Position numbers and translations under genes: made by a program. This document shows, piece by piece, positions 1 through 9,671 of a stretch of DNA of 64,000 nucleotides. Location of the stretch: NCBI GenBank assembly GCA_963814055.1, contig CAWFBJ010000001.1, positions 310,001 through 374,000 of the forward strand, written 5' to 3'. Source of the DNA: AWTP1-13 sp963814055. GTDB taxonomy: Bacteria; Pseudomonadota; Alphaproteobacteria; Rhizobiales; Hyphomicrobiaceae. Below the pieces are notes generated by a model, which saw nothing but the letters and a program-made list of their open reading frames with translations, was not told the DNA's origin and made no database searches. Position 1 is the stretch's first letter. The number at the start of each line of letters is the position of its first letter.

Positions 1-660
1 GTCCACCACCGAAAAACCAGACCCCGCGACTGACTTGAGCCGGTCGGCAAAAGCACGGGTGCTGTCGTCGTGATCGATGCCATCGGCAAGCCAGACGACG
101 CTGGCATCGGTGGCCCCGCCGAGGGCGTTGACGACCGCCTGAGCTGCGGCCATGCGGTCCGGCGCAAAGGGCTGCGGCTGCATGGCGGCGGCGGTGGATC
201 GGGCGGTGGCGGGGACCTCCACCTTGGCGGCGATGCTCTTGCCGGCGTGGGCTGTTGCAACGACCATCACCGGCCGGCTCTGGCCTTCGGCTTCCGCGAT
301 CAGCCTTCCGACCATGGAGGTGCGCGCCGACCATTGGGCCGCCGAGGCCCAGCCGTTGTCGACTACGAGCACGACGGGGCCGGAGCCTGTGAGCGCCGTC
401 TCGCGGTTGGGATTGAGGACCGGTTCCGCCAGCGCCAGGATCACCAGAGCGGCGGCCAGCATACGGATGAGCGTCAGCCACCAGGGCGTCTTGGCCGGTG
501 TCTTCTCGCGATTGTCGATGCCGACCAGGATACGCGTCGGCGGAAAGTCGATGCGTTGCGGCCGCGGCGGGACGGTGCGCAGCAGCCACCAGATCACGGG
601 CAAGGCAATCAGGCCCGCCAGCAGCCAGGGACTGAGGAAGGCGATCGGGCCGAACGTCAT
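1..660 (-). CDS. BatA-type/DUF4159 membrane protein, N-terminal part (runs off window)
   Basis: The minus-strand frame opens at an ATG at 660 and stays open to base 1, so only the first 220 residues are seen. The N-terminus (FGPIAFLSPWLLAGL) followed by a second hydrophobic stretch near residues 55-75 and the phrase ALAEPVLNP is typical of the BatA/aerotolerance-regulator N-terminal domain. A VWA-like segment follows (VVLVVDNGWASAAQW, then WLADGID). The start overlaps the stop of the DUF58 gene by 4 bases (ATGA), so the two are translationally coupled. With the upstream MoxR ATPase this is the conserved moxR-DUF58-DUF4159 cluster, thought to act in envelope or metal-centre maturation. The exact biochemical role is unknown. 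Confidence 0.85.
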   Translation of the reverse strand, partial: MTFGPIAFLSPWLLAGLIALPVIWWLLRTVPPRPQRIDFPPTRILVGIDNREKTPAKTPWWLTLIRMLAAALVILALAEPVLNPNRETALTGSGPVVLVVDNGWASAAQWSARTSMVGRLIAEAEGQSRPVMVVATAHAGKSIAAKVEVPATARSTAAAMQPQPFAPDRMAAAQAVVNALGGATDASVVWLADGIDHDDSTRAFADRLKSVAGSGFSVVD

Positions 661-1622
661 GCCGCTCCTCCCGACGCCCGCGTATCGGGCTTCCAGCGGT
701 AGTCGCCGGCAATGCCCTGCAACCGCATGATGAGCGTGAGCAGAGGCTCCGCGGCGGGGCGATCGGTGTGATGCACGAGAAACGACCAGCCGATCCGCCG
801 CGCCGCTTCTTCGATGCGGGCACGATGCTCGGCCAGTCTCTGGCTGTAGGCCTCGCGCAGCGTCTCGACCCGATCCCCGATCCAGCGCTCACCACCCTCG
901 GGAGACCTGAACTCCATGCGGCCCTGATAGACCAATGTCTCTTCCGCCGGATCCAGAACCTGGATGAGGTGGCCCTTCACGTCAGCCTCCGCCATCTCCG
1001 TGATGCGTTGCGCAATGATCTCCGGAGGATCCAGGAAGTCGCTCACGAGGATGGCGCTGGAAAATCGCGACAGGCGGGCCTTGGGCGGCAGGCTCGCCTG
1101 CAAAGCTTCGGTGCCTTCGCTCGCGGCCAAGTGCTCGGCCATTCTCGCGGCTGCCCGGCGGCTTGCCATTGGCGGGGTCAGGCCTAGAAGCGCGATGCGC
1201 TCGCCACCACGCACAAGCATCTCGGCAACGGCAAGCGTCAGCACTAGTGCACGGTCGCGCTTGGTGATGGGGGCGAGGTGGCTGCGGAATGCCATGGAGG
1301 GGGAGAGGTCGGGCCAGAGCCAGAAGGTGTGCGAGGCCTCCCACTCGCGCTCGCGGACGTAAAGGGTATCTGAGCTGGCCGAACGCCGCCAGTCGATGAC
1401 GGTGGCCGGATCGCTCCCCTGGAACTGGCGAAACTGCCAGAACGTCTCGCCGGTGCCCGCCCGGCGCCGGCCATGGATGCCATGGACCACCGTGTTGGCA
1501 ACGCGCAACGCTTCGAGCAGAAGGTCCGGCAGGCGATCGGCGAGCGTCTGCGCTTCGCCTTCGAGCTTGAAGACGCTCGCGCCACCTTTGGCCGTATCTA
1601 TCGCGGACCCGCGCGCCGCCAC
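657..1622 (-). CDS. DUF58 domain-containing protein
   Basis: 321 residues. The signature of the DUF58 family is visible around residues 69-82 (GSDPATVIDWRRSA), followed by a VWA-like fold with FWLWPDLSPSMAF. It sits between a MoxR AAA+ ATPase (6 bases upstream) and a BatA/DUF4159 membrane protein (4-base overlap downstream). Proteins of this family are thought to serve as the VWA-type partner or adaptor of MoxR chaperones. No signal peptide or membrane segment is obvious, so a cytoplasmic location is likely. The start at 1622 fits the usual family length of about 300 residues. Confidence 0.9.
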   Translation of the reverse strand: MAARGSAIDTAKGGASVFKLEGEAQTLADRLPDLLLEALRVANTVVHGIHGRRRAGTGETFWQFRQFQGSDPATVIDWRRSASSDTLYVREREWEASHTFWLWPDLSPSMAFRSHLAPITKRDRALVLTLAVAEMLVRGGERIALLGLTPPMASRRAAARMAEHLAASEGTEALQASLPPKARLSRFSSAILVSDFLDPPEIIAQRITEMAEADVKGHLIQVLDPAEETLVYQGRMEFRSPEGGERWIGDRVETLREAYSQRLAEHRARIEEAARRIGWSFLVHHTDRPAAEPLLTLIMRLQGIAGDYRWKPDTRASGGAA

Positions 1623-1627
1623 CCGTT

Positions 1628-2629
<1,002 letters not shown>

Positions 2630-2780
2630 GACCCTGAACTATACGCTCCGCCGCTTGGAATGCGAGACTGAGTTGGCAAAGATGGTCACAATATGAACAG
2701 CTAAGGCTAGGCGCCTGCATTGATGGCAATGTAGCTAAATATAGGGCAACAAGCGTACACGGGGATAGGCGAGGGCAAAG

Positions 2781-3350
2781 ATGCCAAGCAAGGACCGAAT
2801 GCCACACATCGCGGCGGATCAGATGACCGCTGAGCAGAGGAAAGCTGAGGAAGAGTTCAGATCCGGGCGTGGCTACGGCCTGCTCGGGCCGTTCGCTGTG
2901 ATGCTGCGCTCGCCCGAGGTGATGCTGCGCGCCAAGGCCATGGGCGATTATTTAAGATTTCGTAATGTTCTTCCCAAACGCGTGAGCGAGATGGTGATCC
3001 TGGTCACCGCGCGGCAATGGACCCAGCAATTCGAGTGGTCTCACCACTACAAGTACGCCATGGAGGCGGGGCTTTCGGAGGATACCGCCGACGCCATCGC
3101 CGCAGGCCGCCGGCCCGAGCGGATGACTGAAGATGAGGCAGCGGCGTATGACTTTTCCATCGAGCTGCATCGTCACAGATGCGTGAGCGATGCCACCTAC
3201 GCACGTGCACTGGCATTGTTCGGCGAACGGGGCATCATCGACCTGACCGGCATCAACGGCTATTACAGCTTCCTTGCCATGATGATGAACGTGGCCCGGA
3301 CGCCGTGCGACACCGATGACGTCAAACCGCTCGAGCCCTTCCCGAACTGA
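2781..3350 (+). CDS. Carboxymuconolactone decarboxylase-like (AhpD-like fold) protein
   Basis: 189 residues. The helical core EMVILVTARQWTQQFEWSHHYKYAMEAGL corresponds to the CMD domain, in which helices surround a ExxxxxH/W-xxH active-site region; here a tryptophan-histidine pair is present but the CxxC pair of redox-active AhpD proteins is absent. That suggests a decarboxylase- or lyase-like role instead of peroxidase reduction; the substrate is unknown. The ATG at 2781 is chosen because GAGGG lies about 6 bases upstream. It is followed closely by the DUF1285 and RraA-like genes on the same strand, which may form an operon with it. Confidence 0.85.
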   Translation: MPSKDRMPHIAADQMTAEQRKAEEEFRSGRGYGLLGPFAVMLRSPEVMLRAKAMGDYLRFRNVLPKRVSEMVILVTARQWTQQFEWSHHYKYAMEAGLSEDTADAIAAGRRPERMTEDEAAAYDFSIELHRHRCVSDATYARALALFGERGIIDLTGINGYYSFLAMMMNVARTPCDTDDVKPLEPFPN

Positions 3351-3382
3351 GACCATGCCGGCCGACGCCAACACCAACCGCA

Positions 3383-3922
3383 TTGCCGGACTCGAAGTCG
3401 CTCCTCAAGGCGCAGTCCGGCAAAGGACCGGCTCCGGTCGAGAAGTGGAATCCGCCCTACTGCGGCGACATCGGCATGAAGATCCGGACCGACGGCGTGT
3501 GGATCTATCAGGGCAGCCCAATCGGACGCATGCCGCTCGTCAAGCTGTTCGCCGGCGTACTGCGCAAGGATGACGACGGGAAGCACTATCTCGTCACCCC
3601 GGCCGAGAAGGTCGATGTGGCGGTGGAAGACGCACCCTTCCTGGCGGTCGAGATGGAGGTCAAGGGCAGCGGCCGCGAGCAGCGTCTGACGTTCCGCACC
3701 AATGTCGACGACATCGTCGAGGCAGGACCTGAGCATCCGATCCGGTTTGCCGTCGAGCCCGGCAGCGAGGGCCTCAAGCCCTACTTGCATGTGCGCGGCA
3801 GGCTGGAGGCGCTGGTGACGCGCGCGCTCTACTACGACCTGGTTGAATTGGCCGTCGAGGACGCCGGCAGAGGCCTGGGCCTTTGGAGCAGTGGCGCATT
3901 CTTTCACATGCGCGGCGCATGA
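3383..3922 (+). CDS. DUF1285 protein; N-terminal start disrupted by a probable one-base frameshift
   Basis: The readable frame gives 179 residues from a TTG at 3383. The family signature KWNPPYCGDIGMKI is followed by TDGVWIYQGSPIGRMPLVKLF. The true start is probably the ATG at 3355, five bases after the preceding stop: that frame reads MPADANTNRIAGLE, and after skipping one base near 3397 the main frame continues SLLKAQSGKGPAPVE, giving the GLESLL junction expected of the family. So there is either a single-base insertion between about 3391 and 3400 (assembly error or real mutation), or translation starts at the TTG. Function of the family is unknown; it is cytoplasmic with no signal peptide. 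Confidence 0.85.
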   Translation: MPDSKSLLKAQSGKGPAPVEKWNPPYCGDIGMKIRTDGVWIYQGSPIGRMPLVKLFAGVLRKDDDGKHYLVTPAEKVDVAVEDAPFLAVEMEVKGSGREQRLTFRTNVDDIVEAGPEHPIRFAVEPGSEGLKPYLHVRGRLEALVTRALYYDLVELAVEDAGRGLGLWSSGAFFHMRGA

Positions 3923-3947
3923 CCGGCACAGCACAAGAGGAAACAGC

Positions 3948-4637
3948 ATGCTCAAAGATCCGCCGCTCCTCACGGTACGCCGCACGTTTCAGCGCCCGCC
4001 GCGCGAATTGATAGCCAAACTCGACGGCGCACAAACGGGGCACATCGTCGACGCCATGCAAGGGCGTGCGGCGCTCGATCATCGCATCAAGCCAGTGGAC
4101 CCCGAGTGTGCGCAGTTCGTTGGCCCGGCGCTTACCTGCCAAACCGGCGCCGACGACAATCTGGCGATACTGGCCGCCCTGGTGCTGGCGGAACCGGGCG
4201 ACGTGATCGTGGCAGCCGCAGATGGATTCTCCACGACGGCCGTCGTCGGCGACAACGTGACCATGATGGCAAAGAACAAGGGCGTCGTCGCCATCGTGAT
4301 CGACGGCATGGCCCGCGACAGCTATGGCATCGTTCCCGTCGGCCTGCCGGTGTTCTCGCGCGGGATCACGCCCAATTCGTGCGTCAAGAGCGGCCCGGGC
4401 AGGGTGGGATTGCCGATCGTATGCGGCGGCGTGACCGTTCAAGCGGGAGACGTCGTGCTGGGGGACCGGGACGGCGTGGTCGTGATTCCGCAAGCACAGC
4501 TGAAAGTGGTGGTTGCCCACCTCGACGAGATCCGCCGCCTGGAGGAGGAGACGCAGAAAAAGATCCGCGCCGGCATGGCGCATCTTCCCAGCATCGAAGA
4601 CCTGCTCAAGTCGGACAGAGTTGCATATGTCGACTGA
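3948..4637 (+). CDS. RraA family protein (4-hydroxy-4-methyl-2-oxoglutarate aldolase/RraA-like)
   Basis: 229 residues from the ATG at 3948, which has AGAGGAAA just upstream; the open frame extends further upstream but lacks a better start. The RraA fold is shown by the central GDNVTMMAKNKGVVAIVIDG and by the C-terminal GDVVLGDRDGVVVIPQ, the segment that carries acidic residues of the metal/active site in HMG/CHA aldolases. Members are either class II aldolases/oxaloacetate decarboxylases or RNase E inhibitors. In a cluster with CMD-like and DUF1285 proteins, a catabolic aldolase or decarboxylase role is more likely than RNase E control, but this is inference. Confidence 0.88.
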   Translation: MLKDPPLLTVRRTFQRPPRELIAKLDGAQTGHIVDAMQGRAALDHRIKPVDPECAQFVGPALTCQTGADDNLAILAALVLAEPGDVIVAAADGFSTTAVVGDNVTMMAKNKGVVAIVIDGMARDSYGIVPVGLPVFSRGITPNSCVKSGPGRVGLPIVCGGVTVQAGDVVLGDRDGVVVIPQAQLKVVVAHLDEIRRLEEETQKKIRAGMAHLPSIEDLLKSDRVAYVD

Positions 4638-4825
4638 GTGGCGGACGATTTGATGGCGCTTAAACAAGCTGGTTCATCAGGAACCTAGGTGCATGCGATG
4701 TTCCCGATTGTGACCATGATTGGGCCCTAGATCTGCAAATCGCCACCTGCGACCAGGCTCAAGCTTGCGGTCTCAGGGTCGAGTGGGCAGGTTCCTAACC
4801 GTGAGACGATGTAGGCGGAGGTGCA

Positions 4826-5968
4826 TTGGACATTGGGTGTCTCAAGGAGATGAATAGCGGCAGGCTGAGTAAGTCGCTGTTGGCGTTGGCAGCAGCCCTT
4901 GTACTGCTGCCTGCGGGTCATAGCCTGGCGCAGCAGCCCAGAGCGCCCGCTGCCGACCCCGCAACGGCCGCGGGCGACATTGCTGACTTTTTCAGCCAGG
5001 TAGGTGATCAGATCTACGAGGACTGCATATTCGAACTTTCGCAAGAACAGCTGGAAGTTCAACAGTCACTCATCGCGGCCTACATCAAGCAGGGGGCTAC
5101 CAGCGCTCTTGCGAGGCAGCTTGCTGTCAAACAGATCCAACCTCCCAAACTCTCCGATAAATGCCGGCAGATCAAAGGGCAGGCGAAAGCGACACCTCCA
5201 CCCCAGGCCATCCCGCAACCCGCTGCAAAAAGCCCGGCGGCTCGTGCCGCCTTGCCCAAAATCCCATCCGCAAGACCACCATCAACAGCACATCTTGCAG
5301 ACAGGAAAGTACTGCCGCAATGGGACTGCGCGCCGAACGTCGACTACGTCACGATTCAACACAAAGGCTATGAGAGAAAACTGACGGGCGGTGAAATCTG
5401 CAACCCGTTCGACGATGTCGTGCGCAACGCACCCGAGCAGGCAAAAAGCTTCCGCCTTGGGTACACGATAAAGACTGGCCGTATTTTTATCGACGATCCG
5501 CAAGCAGGTGGCAAAACGATCGCATGGGCCATCTCCGGCAGAGACGTATGCAGGAACAACCCCGATCCTGACTGCCTGGCTGCGAGAGCCATTGGCCCCT
5601 TGCCTCCGGGAGAATATTCATTTGCATCGGAAAAAGACCAGAGGGTGAGTTGGGGACCCAGAACCAAGCGGATGGTTGCTGGCATCTACCTGACGAAGTT
5701 GTGGAACAAGGATCAGTTCACGCCGGAGCAAACCGCCGCCATCATGGCGCGGGGAAATATTGCCATCCATGTGCGCTTGAAAGGCGAAATGTCCGAGGCC
5801 TGCCTGGGGTTGGGCCCAAACGGATGGGCCTATGTGTCTTCGCTGATCAAGGACGGACGCGCCACAGGGGTCAACGCCTATATCGATGAGCCCTATCCGC
5901 AGATTGCCGAAAGCCCGCCCGTTATCAGGGCATCTTCGTTTTCGCTGTCCTCTCTCTTCAAGAATTGA
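4826..5968 (+). CDS. Secreted protein, L,D-transpeptidase/DUF2778-like C-terminal region
   Basis: 380 residues if translation starts at the TTG at 4826 (GGCGGAGG lies 4-5 bases upstream), or 372 from the in-frame ATG at 4850. A signal peptide is clear (SLLALAAALVLLPAGHSLAQ). A Pro/Ala-rich linker lies at about 130-165. The C-terminal half has the ordered elements GPLPPGEYSF, a basic strand, and IAIHVRLKGEMSEACLGL, which resembles the His-x(n)-Ser-x-x-Cys arrangement of YkuD/DUF2778 peptidoglycan-modifying domains, though with unusual spacing. It is exported, probably periplasmic. The enzyme assignment is tentative. It is monocistronic, with 188 bases of gene-free DNA before it. Confidence 0.7.
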   Translation: MDIGCLKEMNSGRLSKSLLALAAALVLLPAGHSLAQQPRAPAADPATAAGDIADFFSQVGDQIYEDCIFELSQEQLEVQQSLIAAYIKQGATSALARQLAVKQIQPPKLSDKCRQIKGQAKATPPPQAIPQPAAKSPAARAALPKIPSARPPSTAHLADRKVLPQWDCAPNVDYVTIQHKGYERKLTGGEICNPFDDVVRNAPEQAKSFRLGYTIKTGRIFIDDPQAGGKTIAWAISGRDVCRNNPDPDCLAARAIGPLPPGEYSFASEKDQRVSWGPRTKRMVAGIYLTKLWNKDQFTPEQTAAIMARGNIAIHVRLKGEMSEACLGLGPNGWAYVSSLIKDGRATGVNAYIDEPYPQIAESPPVIRASSFSLSSLFKN

Positions 5969-6049
5969 CGTTTGCGCTTTCCCGTCGTCAGAGGCGATCG
6001 GCGCAGGAGGGCGTGGCAGCGGTGTTGTGGCCGGCAACTCAATCGGATT

Positions 6050-7033
6050 TCAATCGATCGGCGAAGGCTGCAGCGAAACCAAGTTCGGCCGGTGTGGCAG
6101 CGACTCGGGCGTCTTCAGATCCCACACCAGACCCACGCGCATCAGCCCGCGCAGCACCCACCAGCCGGGATCGATCTCGCCGTCGCGCAGACCCAGGCGC
6201 GCCGAGCCCGGGAAGGCATGATGATTGTTGTGCCAGGCCTCGCCCATGGTGATCAGGCCGCAGTAGGGCACGTTGTAGCCTTGCACGCCGGCGCCCTCGA
6301 CATGCCACGAGCGCGGTCCCCGGTTGTGCGCGAAGTATCCGACCAGCCAGTGCCCGGTCACCGATGCTGCCACGCGCACCGCGACGCCCCACACCACCCA
6401 CGGCACACCGCCGATGGCAAAGAACAGCGCCGCCCAGGGAATTTGTTGCGCCATCCAGGTGCGCTCGATGAACCGGTAGAAACGGTCCTCGGCGACGCGC
6501 CGCTCGATCACGAGTTGCGGCGGACGGGCAAGCCTGATCTCGCAGTGCATCTGCCAAAAACCGTCGCGCAGAAAGCCGGAGCGATGCGCCAGGTAAGCAT
6601 GACACCACGGCTTGCGCTGGGCCCAGTCGCGAATGTCGTGCTGGCGGATCATGCCATAGGGTCCAGCCATGCCGACCAGCGTGCCGAGATAGACGAACAG
6701 CCGCTCCAGCCACAAGGAACAATCGTAGGCGCGGTGAATGAGGCGCCGGTGCATGCCGAGAGAATGACCGAGGCACACGGTCATGGCCGTGGTGACCAGG
6801 AACAGCACCAGCGCACCCCAGGTGAAGAATAGTGGCCCGCCTATCAAGGCGACCAGCGTCATGCTCGAGATCCAAAGCGACTTGACGGGCTTCCAGCGCA
6901 CTTCGCCGTCGACCGCGCTCGTATCGTCGGCATCGATCATACGGGGCGCGCGGAAGGTGCTCTCGGATTTCTGCAGGGCCTCGTCCACACGATCGGCCAA
7001 CTCTGCGGCGTTTCCGGGTTGAACGCTTTCCAT
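6050..7033 (-). CDS. Fatty acid (acyl-CoA type) desaturase
   Basis: 327 residues with two pairs of membrane segments (around 52-90 and 195-235). Histidine box 1 is HSLGMHR and box 3 is EAWHNNHHAF, both normal for the di-iron delta-9 acyl desaturase family. The middle box is RQHDIRDWAQ instead of the classical HRxHH; as far as I recall this variant occurs in a proteobacterial subfamily, so it is not evidence of inactivity. The gene is divergent from an ArsR repressor (7152), and a 22-bp AT-rich palindrome sits 23 bases upstream of its start. Control of membrane unsaturation by that repressor is the likely arrangement. Confidence 0.9.
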   Translation of the reverse strand: MESVQPGNAAELADRVDEALQKSESTFRAPRMIDADDTSAVDGEVRWKPVKSLWISSMTLVALIGGPLFFTWGALVLFLVTTAMTVCLGHSLGMHRRLIHRAYDCSLWLERLFVYLGTLVGMAGPYGMIRQHDIRDWAQRKPWCHAYLAHRSGFLRDGFWQMHCEIRLARPPQLVIERRVAEDRFYRFIERTWMAQQIPWAALFFAIGGVPWVVWGVAVRVAASVTGHWLVGYFAHNRGPRSWHVEGAGVQGYNVPYCGLITMGEAWHNNHHAFPGSARLGLRDGEIDPGWWVLRGLMRVGLVWDLKTPESLPHRPNLVSLQPSPID

Positions 7034-7055
7034 CGCACCCTCCTCACGCTTTGAC

Positions 7056-7077
7056 TATATAACTATTTAATTATATA
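7056..7077. promoter_or_regulatory. AT-rich palindromic operator candidate for the ArsR-type repressor
   Basis: A 22-bp inverted repeat in an otherwise GC-rich genome: half sites TATATAA and TTATATA are perfect complements and 18 of 22 positions are symmetric. It lies between the divergent desaturase (start 7033) and ArsR gene (start 7152). ArsR-family dimers bind such sites, so it is the probable operator for both. It also supplies the A/T needed for a -10 element. Confidence 0.7.
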
Positions 7078-7151
7078 AACACACACTCCAGAGCAAGCGC
7101 GAGTTGTGCTATGTTTGTCGCACCCATTCGCAGAACCCGAAAAGGCATTAG

Positions 7152-7490
7152 ATGTCGGCCGACAAGATCTTCGAGGCGCTTTCGTCTGCCCCGCGCCGGC
7201 GCATCCTGGCCTATCTGTCGAAAACCGACATGACGGCCGGCGAGATCGCGCAGCGTTTCGCCGACATGATGTCACAACCGGCCATATCGAAGCATTTGTC
7301 GGTGCTGGAGAACGCCGGCCTGGTCTGGCGCGAGAAGCGCGGCCAGAACATGCACTACGGTCTCAAGCAGGATGCGCTCACCGGCACGCTGGTGCATTTC
7401 CTGGGCGAGGTGTGCCCGCGCTCTCGCCCCTTCCGCAAGGAAAGCGCCGAGGCCGCGAGGCGCAAGACGGGCAGCAGGAGCGGAGACTAG
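7152..7490 (+). CDS. ArsR/SmtB family winged-helix transcriptional repressor
   Basis: 112 residues. FEALSSAPRRRILAYL starts the winged helix, and the recognition helix region MSQPAISKHLSVLENAGLV is a textbook ArsR HTH, followed by the wing REKRGQNMHYGL. No ELCVCDL metal-binding motif or cysteine pair is present in helix 3, so it is more like the SdpR-type non-metal repressors. It is divergent from the acyl desaturase with a palindromic site in between, which suggests autorepression and control of the desaturase. The effector is unknown. Confidence 0.92.
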   Translation: MSADKIFEALSSAPRRRILAYLSKTDMTAGEIAQRFADMMSQPAISKHLSVLENAGLVWREKRGQNMHYGLKQDALTGTLVHFLGEVCPRSRPFRKESAEAARRKTGSRSGD

Positions 7491-7548
7491 CCGAGGCAAT
7501 CATACAGACATGAACTCCCCGGCCGACTAACCGAAACTTAAGCGGGGC

Positions 7549-8928
7549 ATGGTTGCATGCGCCATGCGCGACACGGGGGAGACACGGAAGATCCGGCTGG
7601 CCGAGCTGCTCGGCGCGCTCTGCCATGCGCTGGACATGACCGAGGGGCAGCCGGAGGGTCATTGCATACGGTGCTGCTGGATCGGCGTGAAGATCGGTCA
7701 GGAAATCGGCCTCGATGAGCGGCGACTCTGGGAATTATACTACACGCTGTTGCTCAAGGATCTCGGCTGCAGCAGCAATGCGGCGCGCATCTGCCAGCTC
7801 TACCTGACCGACGATCTGACCTTCAAGTACGACTTCAAGCAGATCGACGGCAGCCTGCCCCAGGCCCTGCGCTTCGTGCTGTCCCACACCGGTCTGGAGG
7901 CAGGCCTCGCCGAGCGGTTCCGGGCCATCATCAACATTTTCCAGAACGGCGGCGAGATCGCCCGGGAGCTCATCGAGACGCGCTGCCACCGGGGCGCCGA
8001 CATCGCCCGCAAGATGCGGTTTCCCGAAGCGGTGGCGCTGGGCATCCAGAACCTGGACGAACACTGGGACGGCGGCGGCAAGCCCACCGGGGCGCGGGGC
8101 GTCGACATCCCGCTCTATGCGCAGATTGCGTTGCTGGCGCAGATCGTGGACGTTTTCCATGCCGGCAGCGGCGCCGAAGCAGCCCAGCGCGAAGTCAAGC
8201 ATCGCTCCGGCACGTGGTTCAACCCGGTGCTGGCGATGGCCTTCGAGCGCGCTGCAGCATCGGCCGACTTCTGGGACATGCTGCGCTCCAAGAACCTGGC
8301 AGGGGTCATTTTCACACTGGAGCCCGCCCAGCACGTGACAACCGTCGACGACGATTTTCTCGACGACATCGCCGCCGCCTTCGCCCAGGTGATCGATTCC
8401 AAGAGCCCCTACACCAGCGGGCACAGCGAGCGCGTCACCTTGTTCACGGACATGATCGCGGAAGAGATGGGGATTTCGCCCGAACGGCGGCGCTGGCTCA
8501 AGCGCGCGGCCTTGCTGCACGACATCGGCAAGCTCGGTGTCAGCAACACCATTCTCGACAAGCCGGGCAAGTTGGACGGCGAGGAATGGAAAGCGATGCA
8601 GATGCACGCGGCCTACTCCGAAGCCATCCTGTCGCGCATTGCGGCTTTCAAGGATCTTGCCTCCATAGCGGGAGCCCACCACGAGCGGCTGGATGGCAAA
8701 GGCTATCCGCGCGGGCTGAAGGGCAATGAGATCGCGCCGGAAACGCGCATCATCTCCACGGCCGACATCTTCGATGCCCTGACGGCCGACCGGCCCTATA
8801 GGGCGGCAATGCCCGTCTCCAAGGCGTTGGCGATCCTGGCCGAAGGCCTGGGCACGGTGACCGATGCGGACTGCTTCCATGCACTCTGCCGCGCCTTGAA
8901 GAGGGTCGATTCTACGTTGGCGGCGTGA
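7549..8928 (+). CDS. HD-GYP domain protein with a second, degenerate HD-GYP module
   Basis: 459 residues, cytoplasmic. The C-terminal module is complete: LLHDIGK with the HD pair at 324-325 and HHERLDGKGYPRG with GYP at 385-387, as in cyclic-di-GMP phosphodiesterases. The N-terminal half shows the same order of elements in degraded form: YTLLLKDLGC at about 66-74 matches LLHDIGK with His replaced by Lys, and EHWDGGGKPTGARG at 171-184 matches the GYP segment. It therefore looks like an internal duplication in which the first copy has lost catalysis. No sensory domain is attached. It likely hydrolyses c-di-GMP, opposing the GGEEF protein at 52269. Confidence 0.9.
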   Translation: MVACAMRDTGETRKIRLAELLGALCHALDMTEGQPEGHCIRCCWIGVKIGQEIGLDERRLWELYYTLLLKDLGCSSNAARICQLYLTDDLTFKYDFKQIDGSLPQALRFVLSHTGLEAGLAERFRAIINIFQNGGEIARELIETRCHRGADIARKMRFPEAVALGIQNLDEHWDGGGKPTGARGVDIPLYAQIALLAQIVDVFHAGSGAEAAQREVKHRSGTWFNPVLAMAFERAAASADFWDMLRSKNLAGVIFTLEPAQHVTTVDDDFLDDIAAAFAQVIDSKSPYTSGHSERVTLFTDMIAEEMGISPERRRWLKRAALLHDIGKLGVSNTILDKPGKLDGEEWKAMQMHAAYSEAILSRIAAFKDLASIAGAHHERLDGKGYPRGLKGNEIAPETRIISTADIFDALTADRPYRAAMPVSKALAILAEGLGTVTDADCFHALCRALKRVDSTLAA

Positions 8929-8999
8929 CTTCCTTGATCCACCGCCGTGCCCGCGCAACGGTAGTAACCGGCCACCACGCGGTGGTATGATCGCTGCCC

Positions 9000-9671
9000 A
9001 TGGACATGCCTTCCAACGACGATCCCTATAGCGAAGCCGGCTTCCGCGCGCTGGCGCGGCGCGGCCTGCATGCCGCCCCGTCGCTGGCCATATTCGACCC
9101 CCGGTCGGGCAAGGCATTCGGACCCAGCGACTGGGACTTGAACCCCGAGCTCAAGGGTGATCTTGCCGTCATGGCGCCGCCCCGTCCGGCGGCCGTACTG
9201 GTGCCGATCATGCTGCGGCCGAGCCTGACAGTGCTGCTCACCCAGCGCTCCGACGATATGCCGAGCCATCCCGGGCAGATTTCGTTCCCCGGCGGCAAGG
9301 TCGACGACTGCGATGCGGACCCGCTCGCGTGTGCTTTGCGTGAGGCGCACGAGGAGATCGGGCTCACGCCCGATCTTGTCGAGCCGCTCGGCTATCTCGA
9401 CAGCTATCGCACCGGCACCGGCTTTCAGATCACGCCGGTGGTGGCGTTCGTGCGGCCCGACTTCCCGAGCGTGCTGGACCCGCGCGAGGTGCTGGAGATG
9501 TTCGAAGTGCCGCTGAGCTTCCTGATGAACGAGGCCAACCACCAGAAGGCCTCGCGGGAGTGGCGCGGCCGTCAGCGTTCGTTCTATGCCATGCCCTACG
9601 AGGGCCGCTACATCTGGGGGGCGACCGCAGGCATGCTGAAGAATATGCACCAAAGACTGTTTGCGCGATGA
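9000..9671 (+). CDS. Nudix hydrolase, CoA pyrophosphatase (NudL/UPF0035) type
   Basis: 223 residues. The preceding motif SHPGQISFPGG and the Nudix box starting GGKVDDCDADP and ending REAHEEIGL (about 98-121) define the CoA diphosphohydrolase subfamily, which removes 3',5'-ADP from CoA or acyl-CoA. The REAHEE core contains the metal-binding glutamates. The downstream DUF6111 gene overlaps its stop (ATGA), and the CCA-adding enzyme follows: this Nudix-DUF6111-cca order is the start of an operon. Confidence 0.93.
   Translation: MDMPSNDDPYSEAGFRALARRGLHAAPSLAIFDPRSGKAFGPSDWDLNPELKGDLAVMAPPRPAAVLVPIMLRPSLTVLLTQRSDDMPSHPGQISFPGGKVDDCDADPLACALREAHEEIGLTPDLVEPLGYLDSYRTGTGFQITPVVAFVRPDFPSVLDPREVLEMFEVPLSFLMNEANHQKASREWRGRQRSFYAMPYEGRYIWGATAGMLKNMHQRLFAR

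Noticed and set aside
7735..9117. A 460-residue minus-strand frame opposite the HD-GYP gene
   Set aside because: Complement shadow of a strongly conserved HD-GYP gene; no SD and no homology.
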